The position numbers and the translations under genes were made by a program. Positions 1-7,814 of a stretch of DNA of 64,000 bases are shown one piece after another. The stretch spans positions 434,001-498,000 of the forward strand of contig CAVXRG010000003.1 of NCBI GenBank assembly GCA_963764195.1, in the 5' to 3' direction. The stretch comes from JBDSSS01 sp963764195. Lineage in GTDB: Bacteria > Actinomycetota > Actinomycetes > Actinomycetales > Dermatophilaceae. Under the pieces are notes generated by a model. The model searched no databases and was not told the origin of the DNA. It saw only the letters and a program-made list of their open reading frames with translations. How positions within the stretch are numbered: the stretch's first letter is position 1; every line of letters starts with the position of its first letter.

Positions 1-305
1 TCGGCGATGAAGTGCTTGAGGTCCTCGAGGTCACCGAACTCGGGGTTGACGCCGTAGAAGTCGAGGACGGCGTAGGGACTGCCGAGGCGACCCTTGCGGT
101 TCTGCGTGCCGATGGGGTTGACCGGCATGAGCCAGATGATGTCGACGCCGAGGTCGCGCAGCCGGGGCAGGTGCGCCTCGGCCGCCCGGAAGGTCCCCTC
201 GGGGGTGAAGTGACGCTGGTTGACCTGGTAGATCGTCGCGTCCTTGGACCACTCGGGGTGGGTCAGCTGCACGTCGGGGCGCGGCTGGTAGGGGTTGGCG
301 CTCAC
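1..305 (-). CDS. GH13 alpha-amylase-family glycosidase, N-terminal part
   Basis: Partial: 101 codons, running off the left edge. After about 20 residues the protein shows DATIYQVNQRHFTPEG, the first barrel strand of GH13 enzymes, then VDIIWLMPVNPIG, the near-invariant strand-2 block. The catalytic Asp/Glu/Asp triad would lie in the missing part, so substrate and activity cannot be judged; alpha-glucan hydrolysis or transfer is the family role. It starts with GTG at 305, sharing four bases (GTGA) with the stop of the upstream AsnC-type regulator, which implies translational coupling. No membrane segment or signal peptide precedes the barrel, so it is probably cytoplasmic. Confidence 0.85.
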   Translation of the reverse strand, partial: MSANPYQPRPDVQLTHPEWSKDATIYQVNQRHFTPEGTFRAAEAHLPRLRDLGVDIIWLMPVNPIGTQNRKGRLGSPYAVLDFYGVNPEFGDLEDLKHFIA

Positions 306-817
306 GGGTGGCTCGCTCCTGCTCTCTCGGTCCCGTCGAGGATGGACTCGACGAGGGGGATGGTCCTGTGGTCGATTCTGGTGGCCAGCGAGATCACCGT
401 CGAGGCGCGGTTGACGTGCGCGTCGTCGACGACCCGGTCGATGACCCGCTGGAGGTCGGCGTTGTCGCGCCCGACGATGCGGATCAGCAGGTCCCCGGAG
501 CCGGTGATCGTGTGGGCCTCGAGCACCTCCGGGATCGCGCCGAGGTGCTCGATGACCGGCTCGTGCCCCTGGCCCTGGCGGATCTCGAGGGTGCAGAAGG
601 CGGTGACGGGGAAGCCGAGGCCGGCGGGGTCGACGTGCGGGGCGAGCGAGGCGAGGGCGCCCCCTCGCTGGAGCCGGTCGAGCCGGGCCTGCACGGTGCC
701 CCGGGCGACCCCGAGGCGGCGGGACGCACCGAGGACGCCGATCCCGGGCTCGGTCAACAGCAGCAGCAGGATCCGGCAGTCGAGGTCGTCGACCGGGGAG
801 GCTGAGCGCGCGGGCAT
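302..817 (-). CDS. Lrp/AsnC family transcriptional regulator
   Basis: 171 aa, normal family length. Residues about 9-55 form the winged helix-turn-helix (DDLDCRILLLL, then GASRRLGVARGTVQARLDRL); the C-terminal half is the RAM ligand-binding domain, with ITGSGDLLIRIVGRD as its central strand. ATG at 817 is preferred over an upstream GTG because the family begins just before the DDLDxRIL helix. A perfect 7+1+7 palindrome overlaps this start codon and is a likely autoregulatory site. The gene is divergent from hpd, and AsnC-type genes often sit beside hpd in Actinobacteria, so control of tyrosine catabolism is inferred. The stop overlaps the start of the glycosidase gene. Confidence 0.9.
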   Translation of the reverse strand: MPARSASPVDDLDCRILLLLLTEPGIGVLGASRRLGVARGTVQARLDRLQRGGALASLAPHVDPAGLGFPVTAFCTLEIRQGQGHEPVIEHLGAIPEVLEAHTITGSGDLLIRIVGRDNADLQRVIDRVVDDAHVNRASTVISLATRIDHRTIPLVESILDGTERAGASHP

Positions 818-831
818 GGACACAGTGTCCA
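817..831. promoter_or_regulatory. 15-bp palindrome, probable AsnC-type operator
   Basis: TGGACACAGTGTCCA is a perfect inverted repeat with one central base. Its first base belongs to the ATG of the AsnC-type gene, so a bound regulator would block its own expression. It lies about 95 bases upstream of the hpd start, in the shared divergent region. Confidence 0.5.
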
Positions 832-924
832 CTACTGAGCGGCAGATGGCCAGCAATGTGTGCACTCTGCGCAACCGAAACCGGTGCTGTTGACCACCTT
901 CGGGGTCTCCGCCACCCTCGGGTC

Positions 925-2166
925 ATGACCGACACCATGCCGCAGTCAGCCGACCGGACCGCCGACCTCACCGAGCAGGAGCGGGAGGCCGACCTCGACC
1001 TCGACCAGCTCAAGCAGCTCGTCGGGCTCGTGGAGTACGACGAGGACACCGACGTCTTCCCCGTGACCGGCTGGGACGCGATCGTCTTCGTCTCCGGCAA
1101 CGCGACGCAGAGCGCGCACTACTACCAGAGCGCGTGGGGGATGGAGCTCGTCGCCTACTCCGGCCCGGAGAACGGCAACCGCGACCACAAGTCCTTCGTG
1201 CTCAAGAGCGGCTCGATCCGCTTCGTCGTCACCGGCGCCGTCGACCCCGACAGCCCGCTCGCCGACCACCACCGCCGTCACGGCGACGGCGTCGTCGACA
1301 TCGCCCTCGAGGTGCCCGACGTCGACCGCTGCATCGCCCAGGCGAAGAAGGCCGGCGCGACCGTCCTCGAGGAGCCGGCCGACCGCACCGACGAGCACGG
1401 CACCGTGCGCGTCGCCGCGATCGCGACCTACGGCGAGACCCGCCACACCCTCGTGCAGCGCACCGTCGACGGCCAGACGTATGCCGGCCCGTACCTGCCG
1501 GGCTACGTCGCCGCCGAGTCCACCCACGTCGCCCGCGAGGGCCAGCCCAAGCGGCTCTTCCAGGCGCTCGACCACATCGTCGGCAACGTCGAGCTCGGCC
1601 GGATGGACGAGTGGGTCGGCTTCTACAACCGGGTCATGGGCTTCGTGAACATGGCCGAGTTCATCGGTGACGACATCGCCACCGACTACTCCGCCCTGAT
1701 GAGCAAGGTCGTCGCCAACGGCAACCACCGGGTGAAGTTCCCGCTCAACGAGCCGGCGATCGCCAAGAAGAAGAGCCAGATCGACGAGTACCTCGAGTTC
1801 TACCGCGGCGCCGGTGCCCAGCACCTCGCCGTCGCGACGGGTGACATCCTCGCCTCCGTCGACGCCCTGCGGGCCAACGGTGTCGAGTTCCTCGACACCC
1901 CCGACAGCTACTACGAGGACCCGGCTCTGCGTGAGCGCATCGGTAACGTGCGGGTGTCGATCGAGGAGCTGCAGAAGCGCAAGATCCTCGTCGACCGCGA
2001 CGAGGACGGCTACCTGCTGCAGATCTTCACCAAGCCGCTCGGTGACCGCCCGACCGTGTTCTTCGAGCTGATCGAGCGGCATGGCTCGCTCGGCTTCGGC
2101 AAGGGCAACTTCAAGGCGCTCTTCCAGGCGATCGAGCGCGAGCAGGACAAGCGCGGCAACCTCTGA
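925..2166 (+). CDS. hpd: 4-hydroxyphenylpyruvate dioxygenase
   Basis: 413 aa. Converts 4-hydroxyphenylpyruvate to homogentisate, the second step of tyrosine degradation, using non-haem Fe(II) and O2. The protein is a vicinal-oxygen-chelate duplication; the three iron ligands are visible as H217 (ALDHIVGNV), H300 (AQHLAVATGD) and E381 (VFFELIERHG), spaced as in characterised bacterial enzymes. A C-terminal GKGNFKALFQAIE helix closes the active site. ATG at 925 is chosen; an in-frame GTG 69 bases upstream would add residues unlike the family. It is divergent from the AsnC regulator and is followed by a possible hairpin. The later pathway genes hmgA and fahA lie 1.4-4.9 kb downstream. Confidence 0.96.
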   Translation: MTDTMPQSADRTADLTEQEREADLDLDQLKQLVGLVEYDEDTDVFPVTGWDAIVFVSGNATQSAHYYQSAWGMELVAYSGPENGNRDHKSFVLKSGSIRFVVTGAVDPDSPLADHHRRHGDGVVDIALEVPDVDRCIAQAKKAGATVLEEPADRTDEHGTVRVAAIATYGETRHTLVQRTVDGQTYAGPYLPGYVAAESTHVAREGQPKRLFQALDHIVGNVELGRMDEWVGFYNRVMGFVNMAEFIGDDIATDYSALMSKVVANGNHRVKFPLNEPAIAKKKSQIDEYLEFYRGAGAQHLAVATGDILASVDALRANGVEFLDTPDSYYEDPALRERIGNVRVSIEELQKRKILVDRDEDGYLLQIFTKPLGDRPTVFFELIERHGSLGFGKGNFKALFQAIEREQDKRGNL

Positions 2167-2280
2167 GTACCTGCTGACCGACCCGGCACGTCGAGGGGTC
2201 ACGACGCCATCCCCGGCCGAGCCGGGAGGTCCGATCGTGGCCCCTTGGCCGCGCCCGGCCTGCGATCGAGACCCCCTCGC

Positions 2281-2296
2281 CGGGCCCGGGGGCCCG
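2281..2296 (+). terminator. GC-rich hairpin after hpd
   Basis: CGGGCCC and GGGCCCG arms face each other with two bases between, about 115 bases after the hpd stop and before the RDD gene. There is no T-run, so termination is tentative. Confidence 0.3.
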
Positions 2297-2337
2297 AGGT
2301 GGGCTGAGCGTGGTCGCCTGCATGGCACAGTGGTGCC

Positions 2338-3168
2338 ATGAGCCCGCAGCCCCCCGGTTGGTACCAGGACCCCAGCAGCCCCGACCAGCTGCGCTACTGG
2401 GACGGCGTCTCGTGGAGCAACCACACGACGCCGAAGAAGTCGCCGACAGCCTCGCAGAGCCAGGGCGGACTCGCCCAGGCGGCGCGGCCGGGCCAGACCG
2501 GCCCGCCCGTCCCGACCACCCCGATGCCGCAGGGCAGCGGGTGGCAGGGACAGCCCGGCGGCGGGCAGGTGCCGCAGGCCGCGCCGCAGTTCGGTCAGCC
2601 CCAGTCGGGCTGGACGACGGGCGTGCCGACGACGGCCGACGGCGTTCCGCTCGCGTCCTGGGGGCGGCGCCTCGCGGCGTGGCTCATCGACGGCGTCATC
2701 CTGCTCGTCCTGTCCTTCGTCGCCATCCGGGTGTTCGTGCCGGGCTACTTCGACGGGGTGCAGGCGCTCGTCGACGCAGCGTCGGCCCAGGACGAGACGG
2801 CGATGAACAACCTCATGCCGCAGGTGACCGGCGAGGCGAGCAAGGCGGCGCTGCTCTGGCTCGTGCTCAGCGCGGCCTACTGTGTCGGCTTCTGGACGAC
2901 GACGGCCCAGACGCCCGGCAAGATGGCGGTGGGCATCAGTGTCCGCCGGGCCGACCGCCCCGGACCCCTCGACCTGGCCACCGCTGTCCGGCGGCGGCTG
3001 CTCACCCTCATCCAGGTCATCCCGCTCGTCGGCGGGATCTACACGATCGTCTGGGGTCTCGACGGGCTCTGGCCCCTTTGGGACTCGAAGCGTCAGACCC
3101 TGCACGACAAGATCGCCCGCACCCAGGTCGTGGTCGGCAAGCAGAAGCGAAGCACCTCGGGGTCCTGA
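2338..3168 (+). CDS. RDD-family membrane protein with N-terminal DUF2510
   Basis: 276 aa. Residues about 5-30 (PPGWYQDPSSPDQLRYWDG) are a DUF2510 module, a short Trp-rich motif common on actinobacterial membrane proteins. A Pro/Gln/Gly-rich linker runs to about residue 100. An RDD domain follows: LASWGRRLAAWLIDGVILL carries the Arg and Asp that name the family, with further hydrophobic segments near residues 170 and 220. Function is unknown. The upstream sequence CACAGT followed by six bases and ATG resembles the leaderless promoters elsewhere in the window. The stop TGA overlaps the ATG of the globin gene, so the two are probably co-translated. Confidence 0.88.
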   Translation: MSPQPPGWYQDPSSPDQLRYWDGVSWSNHTTPKKSPTASQSQGGLAQAARPGQTGPPVPTTPMPQGSGWQGQPGGGQVPQAAPQFGQPQSGWTTGVPTTADGVPLASWGRRLAAWLIDGVILLVLSFVAIRVFVPGYFDGVQALVDAASAQDETAMNNLMPQVTGEASKAALLWLVLSAAYCVGFWTTTAQTPGKMAVGISVRRADRPGPLDLATAVRRRLLTLIQVIPLVGGIYTIVWGLDGLWPLWDSKRQTLHDKIARTQVVVGKQKRSTSGS

Positions 3169-3614
3169 TGGAGACGGTCTTCGACGCTGCTGGTGGCACG
3201 GCGGGACTCCTGCGGCTCTCGCGCGCCTGGCACGAGCGGGTGCTGGCCGACGAGGTCGTGGCGCACGCGTTCAGCCACGGCTTCCGCGACGACCACAGCG
3301 AGCGGCTCGCCGCCTACTGGGGTGAGGCGCTCGGTGGGCCACCGGTCTATTCGCAGACCCTCGCCGACGAGACGTACGTCGTGCGCCTCCACAGCGGCAA
3401 CGGCGAGCACGAGGAGATGAACGACCGGGCGATCGCGTGCTTCGAGGAGGCCCTCGCCGACGTGGGCCTGACCGGTCGGCCGGTGGCCGGGGTGCTGCGC
3501 GACTACTTCGCATGGGCCACGACGACGACGATGTACGCCTACCACTCCGGCGCCGACGAGGTGCCCGAGGGGATGACCATCCCGACCTGGTCGTGGGACG
3601 GTCTCCAGCCCTAG
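3168..3614 (+). CDS. Group II truncated haemoglobin-like protein
   Basis: 148 aa. A 2-on-2 globin of the TrHbO/group II type, probably binding haem and O2 or reactive nitrogen species in the cytoplasm. Visible marks are the opening FDAAGG, RLSRAWHERVLAD, the central AAYWGEALGGPPVYS, and the region around GEHEEMNDRAIACF whose His is the likely proximal haem ligand. Length is typical. ATG at 3168 overlaps the RDD stop (TGATG). Its stop overlaps the fahA stop from the other strand by three bases, so the two transcription units converge without a terminator. Its place inside the tyrosine cluster may be chance or may reflect O2 use by the two dioxygenases. Confidence 0.88.
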   Translation: METVFDAAGGTAGLLRLSRAWHERVLADEVVAHAFSHGFRDDHSERLAAYWGEALGGPPVYSQTLADETYVVRLHSGNGEHEEMNDRAIACFEEALADVGLTGRPVAGVLRDYFAWATTTTMYAYHSGADEVPEGMTIPTWSWDGLQP

Positions 3615-4840
3615 ACCGCGGGCCGGATCGTCCCGGTCACCTCGGAGATGCCGATGCGGGTGCCATCCGGTCCGGGTGCCCAGGCCGTCATCGTCACGGT
3701 GTCTCCGTCCTCGAGGAAACCGCGCGTCGTCCCGTCCGCCAGGGGGAGCGGCTCCGTCGCGTTCCACGTCAGCTCGAGCAGGCTGCCCCGGGTGTCCTTG
3801 GCCGGGCCGCTGATCGTGCCCGAGCCGAAGAGGTCGCCGTCGCGCAGCGAGGCCCCGTTGACGGTGAGGTGGGCGAGCATCTGCGCCGGTGACCAGTACA
3901 TTCCGGCGTGCTCCGGCCGCGACACGACCGTGCCGTTGAGCGAGACCTCGACGTGGACGTCGAGCCCGAAGGCGTCTCCGCGCAGGTAGTCGAGCACGGG
4001 GGGCTCCTGCTGGCCGGGCAGGTCGACGCGGGCCGCCTCGAGCGCGTCGAGCGGGGTGACCCACGCCGAGACCGACGTCGCGAAGGACTTGCCGAGGAAG
4101 GGCCCGAGCGGCACGTACTCCCACGCCTGCAGGTCCCGGGCGCTCCAGTCGTTGAGCAGCACGACGCCGAAGAGGTGGTCGGGAGCCTCGTCGACGGTGA
4201 CGCGCGTACCGAGGGCGGTCGCGCCGCCGACGACGTATCCGAGCTCGGCCTCGATGTCGAGGCGGATGCTCGGTCCGAAGACGGGCGTCGCGTCCCCGGG
4301 CGCCTTGCGCTGCCCGGTCGGTCGCACGACGTCGGTGCCGGAGACGACGACCGTGCCGGACCGGCCGTGGTAGCCGATCGGCAGGTGCTTCCAGTTCGGG
4401 GGCAGCGACGGGTTGTCCGGCCGGAAGATCTGGCCGACGTTGCCGGCATGGTCCGCACTGGCGTAGAAGTCGACGTAGTCGGCGACCTCGATCGGCAGGT
4501 GGAGCGTGACCTCCTCGAGGGGGATGAGGTGGGGCTCGACCGCGGCGCGGTGCACCTCGCCGGTGAGCACCTCGGTGAGCCAGTCCCGGGCGATCCTCCA
4601 CGCCGGCCGACCGAGCGCGAGGAAGGCGTTGAGGCTCGGGCCTGCCCACGCCGCGGCGAGATGGGGCCCGTCGCCGGGGTCGCCGCCGAGGGCCGCGACC
4701 GCCGAGGCGTCGAGGACGTGGTCCCCGATCCGGACGCCGACGCGCCGCGCGTCCGGGTCGTCGACACGAGAGAACACCCCGTAGGGGAGGGTGTGGATGC
4801 CGAACGGGTGGTCGGCCTCGATGTCGAGCCACGGGGTCAC
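3611..4840 (-). CDS. fahA: Fumarylacetoacetase
   Basis: 409 aa. Hydrolyses fumarylacetoacetate to fumarate and acetoacetate, the last step of homogentisate breakdown. The N-terminal SH3-like domain (FGIHTLPYGVFS) is followed by the FAH catalytic fold: YVDFYASADHAGNVG holds the Asp and catalytic His, DIEAELGYVVG supplies metal-binding Glu residues, and LLNDWSARDLQAWEY is the signature block with further metal and active-site residues. Full length. It starts with GTG at 4840, with AGGAG six bases before it. It lies 51 bases downstream of the unassigned 278-aa gene in the same direction, so the two form a probable operon. Confidence 0.96.
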   Translation of the reverse strand: MTPWLDIEADHPFGIHTLPYGVFSRVDDPDARRVGVRIGDHVLDASAVAALGGDPGDGPHLAAAWAGPSLNAFLALGRPAWRIARDWLTEVLTGEVHRAAVEPHLIPLEEVTLHLPIEVADYVDFYASADHAGNVGQIFRPDNPSLPPNWKHLPIGYHGRSGTVVVSGTDVVRPTGQRKAPGDATPVFGPSIRLDIEAELGYVVGGATALGTRVTVDEAPDHLFGVVLLNDWSARDLQAWEYVPLGPFLGKSFATSVSAWVTPLDALEAARVDLPGQQEPPVLDYLRGDAFGLDVHVEVSLNGTVVSRPEHAGMYWSPAQMLAHLTVNGASLRDGDLFGSGTISGPAKDTRGSLLELTWNATEPLPLADGTTRGFLEDGDTVTMTAWAPGPDGTRIGISEVTGTIRPAV

Positions 4841-4891
4841 GGGGTCTCCTCTGGAGTGGGCGGGCAGCGGGTGGGTGGGTCTTGGTGGGTC

Positions 4892-5728
4892 TCAGGGGGC
4901 GTCGATCAGGCCGAGGGCGGTGAGCTCGCCGATCGGGTCGAGCACCCCGCAGCAGCCGTATGCCGTGAAGCTGGTCCGGATGCGCGCCGCGGCATCGGCG
5001 TCGAGCCGGACCGCCCGGTCGACGAGCACCTCGGCCGAGGTCTGGGCGAGGATTCCGGCGAGCTCGTCGGACTCGGCGCCGTCGAGTGCCTCGTGCGTCG
5101 CGAGAAGCACGTTGAGCAGGCCGTGCTGGGGCTCACCCTCGATGGTGCGGGCGGCGTGGTGCAGGCCCCCGGTCAGCTTGAAGGCGAGCCCGCGCAGGAT
5201 GACTCCGTCGAGGAAGCGGGCGAGGACCCGCTCGTCGGGCCAGAGCCAGGACGGGGTGGCGCCGGTGCGGAACTTCGCCTGGACGTCGGCCTCGTCGTCG
5301 ACGGCCGAGGCGATGTCGTCCAGGGCGCGCTCCTGCTCTCCGTCGAGGCCGACCTCGACGGAGAGGGGGACCTCGAGCTCGAGGGCGGACCGCCAGCCGT
5401 CGGCCCAGCCGAGCTCTGCGCCGGTGACGACGACGTGCGGGTCGTCTCGCAGCAGGGAGACGGCCTCAACCAGCGGCTCCACCGGTGCGCCGGGCCGGAC
5501 GACGAGGCCGACCTCCAGCGGGTCTGCGACGCAGCGCTCGTCGGCGGCCGCGAGGCGGGCGAGCTCGGCCGCGGCGGCGGCGGGCACGAGCAGCGGACCG
5601 AGCTGGGCGGCATACGGACCGACCCGTCGCTGGAGGTGCTCGCGCACGGCGACGTCGAGCGGCGCGTCCCCGGGCGGAAAGACGGCGGCATCGTCGACGA
5701 GACGGAGCAGCAGCGGCGACCTTGACAT
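4892..5728 (-). CDS. Conserved protein of unknown function in the tyrosine cluster
   Basis: 278 aa, soluble, not recognised as a known enzyme. It opens LLLRLVDDAAVFPPGDAPL; the C-terminal half holds AKFRTGATPSW, LRGLAFKLTGGLHHAAR and HGLLNVLLA, whose clustered Lys, Arg and His residues look like a (beta/alpha)8-type active site. ATG at 5728 is set by a TAGCCT -10 box seven bases upstream, which implies a leaderless message. It is upstream of fahA and divergent from hmgA. Because maleylacetoacetate isomerase is not seen in the window, a role in or near that step is a hypothesis from context only. Confidence 0.75.
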   Translation of the reverse strand: MSRSPLLLRLVDDAAVFPPGDAPLDVAVREHLQRRVGPYAAQLGPLLVPAAAAAELARLAAADERCVADPLEVGLVVRPGAPVEPLVEAVSLLRDDPHVVVTGAELGWADGWRSALELEVPLSVEVGLDGEQERALDDIASAVDDEADVQAKFRTGATPSWLWPDERVLARFLDGVILRGLAFKLTGGLHHAARTIEGEPQHGLLNVLLATHEALDGAESDELAGILAQTSAEVLVDRAVRLDADAAARIRTSFTAYGCCGVLDPIGELTALGLIDAP

Positions 5729-5735
5729 GCTCCGC

Positions 5736-5741
5736 AGGCTA
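5736..5741 (-). promoter_or_regulatory. -10 box of a leaderless promoter (TAGCCT)
   Basis: TAGCCT on the minus strand with seven bases to the ATG at 5728. It fits transcription starting at the start codon of the fahA operon. Confidence 0.55.
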
Positions 5742-5820
5742 CTCCACTGTGGCAGAAGCAATACGCAGGCGTCCGCTGAGCGGACGCGGTAGCGCGGATG
5801 ACGAAGGAGCGGTGAACGAC

Positions 5821-7089
5821 ATGGCGCACTACCTGGCGGTCGGCAACATCCCCCCGAAGCGGCACACCCAGCACCGTCGGGAGTCGGGCGAGCTCTACCA
5901 CGAGGAGCTGATGGGGGAGGAGGGCTTCAGCTCGGACAGCTCACTGCTCTACCACCGCAACATCCCGTCGAGCATCACGGCCTCCCGTGTCTGGGACCTG
6001 CCCGACCAGTCGACGAGGCCCAACCACCCGCTGACCCCGCGGCACCTGAAGCTGCACGACCTCTTCGACCCCGGGGCCGTGGCGAGCACCGACGCTGTCA
6101 CGGGACGCCGGCTCGTCCTCGGCAACGCCGACGTGCGGATCTCGTATGCCGTGGCCGGCGCGCCGAGTCCGTGGTACCGCAACGGAATCGGTGACGAGTG
6201 CGTCTACGTCGAGCGCGGGCGGGCCCGGGTCGAGACGGTCTTCGGCGCCTTCGACGTGGGCCCGGGCGACTACGTCATCATCCCGCGGTCGACGACCCAC
6301 CGCTGGCTACCCGTCGGGTCCGAGGACGACCCGCTCCGTGCCGACTTCAGGGCCTACTGCATCGAGGCCAACAGCCACATCGCCCCACCGAAGCGCTACC
6401 TCAGTCGCTACGGCCAGCTGCTCGAGCACGCCCCCTACTGCGAGCGGGACCTGCGGTTGCCCGACGGGCCGCTCCTCGCCGAGGACGTGGGCGCCGGTCC
6501 CGACGAGGCGACCGAAGTGCTCATCAAGCACCGCGGCAGCGGACCCGGCGGCGTCGTCGGCACGGTCCACACGCTCCCGCACCACCCGCTCGACGTCATC
6601 GGCTGGGACGGCTGCCTCTATCCCTACGTCTTCAACGTGAGCGACTTCGAGCCGATCACGGGACGGATCCACCAGCCGCCGCCCGTGCACCAGGTCTTCG
6701 AGGGGGCGAACTTCGTCATCTGCAACTTCGTCCCCCGCAAGGTCGACTACCACCCGCTCGCCATCCCGGTGCCCTACTACCACTCGAACGTCGACAGCGA
6801 CGAGATCATGTTCTACGTCGACGGTGACTACGAGGCGCGCAAGGGGTCCGGCATCGGGCGCGGGTCGGTGTCGGTCCACCCGGGTGGGCACGCGCACGGC
6901 CCCCAGCCCGGGGCGACGGAGGGCGCGATCGGGGCCGAGAGCTTCGACGAGCTCGCCGTGATGGTCGACACGTTCCGGCCGCTCGAGCTCGGCGAGGGCG
7001 GATCCGCTTGCGATGACGGGGTCTACGCGCTGTCGTGGGCTCGTGGCGCAGCCTCCGGTGGGCCGACCCCACCCCACAGCGAGGGCTGA
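5821..7089 (+). CDS. hmgA: Homogentisate 1,2-dioxygenase
   Basis: 422 aa. Opens the ring of homogentisate to maleylacetoacetate with Fe(II) and O2. The N-terminal cupin part contains NADVRISYAVAG and DECVYVERGRARVETVFG. The C-terminal part has WDGCLYPYVFNVSDFEP, HQVFEGANFVICNFVPRKVDYHP and SVHPGGHAHGPQPGA, the regions carrying the His/Glu iron ligands in characterised enzymes. The ATG at 5821 is preferred: AAGGAG lies 11 bases upstream, whereas an in-frame GTG at 5812 would sit only two bases from it. The gene is divergent from the fahA operon and is followed after five bases by an IclR regulator. Confidence 0.95.
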   Translation: MAHYLAVGNIPPKRHTQHRRESGELYHEELMGEEGFSSDSSLLYHRNIPSSITASRVWDLPDQSTRPNHPLTPRHLKLHDLFDPGAVASTDAVTGRRLVLGNADVRISYAVAGAPSPWYRNGIGDECVYVERGRARVETVFGAFDVGPGDYVIIPRSTTHRWLPVGSEDDPLRADFRAYCIEANSHIAPPKRYLSRYGQLLEHAPYCERDLRLPDGPLLAEDVGAGPDEATEVLIKHRGSGPGGVVGTVHTLPHHPLDVIGWDGCLYPYVFNVSDFEPITGRIHQPPPVHQVFEGANFVICNFVPRKVDYHPLAIPVPYYHSNVDSDEIMFYVDGDYEARKGSGIGRGSVSVHPGGHAHGPQPGATEGAIGAESFDELAVMVDTFRPLELGEGGSACDDGVYALSWARGAASGGPTPPHSEG

Positions 7090-7094
7090 CCGGC

Positions 7095-7799
7095 GTGCCG
7101 GAGACGGAGGGGCGGAGTGGGTCTGAGACGGAGGGGCGGAGTGGGTCTGAGACCTCCCGCACCCTCGACCGGGGCCTGCGACTGCTCGAGCTGCTGACCG
7201 AGCGCGAGCACGTCGCCGGCCTGACGATCACCGAGCTCGCGGCGATGCTCGGTGTCGGCAGACCCGTCGTCTACCGGCTCGTCGGCACGCTCGAGGAGCA
7301 CCGGCTCGTCACCCGACAGGAGGATGGTCGGGTGCGGGTGGGGCTCGGCGTGAGCCGGCTCGCGGCCGCGGTGACACCGATCGTGCGCAGCGAGGCCAGG
7401 CCGATCCTGCGCGAGCTCGCCGACGCCGTGGGCGCCACGGCGCACCTCACCGTCGCCGAGGGGGAGGAGGCGCTCGCCCTCGTCGTCGTCGAGCCGACGT
7501 GGACCGACTTCCACGTCGCGTACCGGTCCGGGGCCCGCCACCCCCTCGGGCAGGGCGCCGCGGGGCGGGCCATCCTCGCCGGGCGCGCGGGGCGGCCCGA
7601 GGTGGTGGGGTCCGACGGCGAGCTGCAGTCCGGAGCCCACGGGCTGGCCGTGGCGCTCGCCGGCGCCGGCGAGGGCGCACCGGTTGGCGCCTCGGTGGAG
7701 GCCTCCGTCGGGGTCGTCTCGCTCGAGCCGCTCGACCGGGCGGTGATCGGGCCGCGCCTCGCCCGAGCCGCGCGGGAGCTGGCCCGCGTCCTGCGCTGA
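7095..7799 (+). CDS. IclR-family transcriptional regulator
   Basis: 234 aa. Residues about 19-80 are the winged helix (RTLDRGLRLLELL, then ITELAAMLGVGRPVVYRLVGTL); the rest is the IclR effector domain (ARPILRELADAVGATAHLTV, HPLGQGAAGRAILAG). GTG at 7095 begins five bases after the hmgA stop, so it is probably in the same transcript and may respond to homogentisate or a related aromatic acid. Directly after the start lies a 24-bp tandem duplication that encodes two copies of an eight-residue unit, giving an unusual Glu/Gly/Ser/Arg arm before the DNA-binding domain. Confidence 0.88.
   Translation: MPETEGRSGSETEGRSGSETSRTLDRGLRLLELLTEREHVAGLTITELAAMLGVGRPVVYRLVGTLEEHRLVTRQEDGRVRVGLGVSRLAAAVTPIVRSEARPILRELADAVGATAHLTVAEGEEALALVVVEPTWTDFHVAYRSGARHPLGQGAAGRAILAGRAGRPEVVGSDGELQSGAHGLAVALAGAGEGAPVGASVEASVGVVSLEPLDRAVIGPRLARAARELARVLR
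7101..7148 (+). repeat. 24-bp perfect tandem duplication inside the IclR gene
   Basis: Two identical 24-base units (7101-7124 and 7125-7148) followed by five bases of a third. The length keeps the frame and encodes ETEGRSGS twice. It sits within the first 20 codons, before the winged helix. Confidence 0.9.
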
Positions 7800-7814
7800 C
7801 CCGCGCCCGCCGGG

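Noticed and set aside
946..3105. 719-codon open frame antisense to hpd and the RDD gene
   Set aside because: Low-complexity Arg/Gly/Val composition and full overlap with a certain gene; long antisense frames are expected in high-GC DNA.
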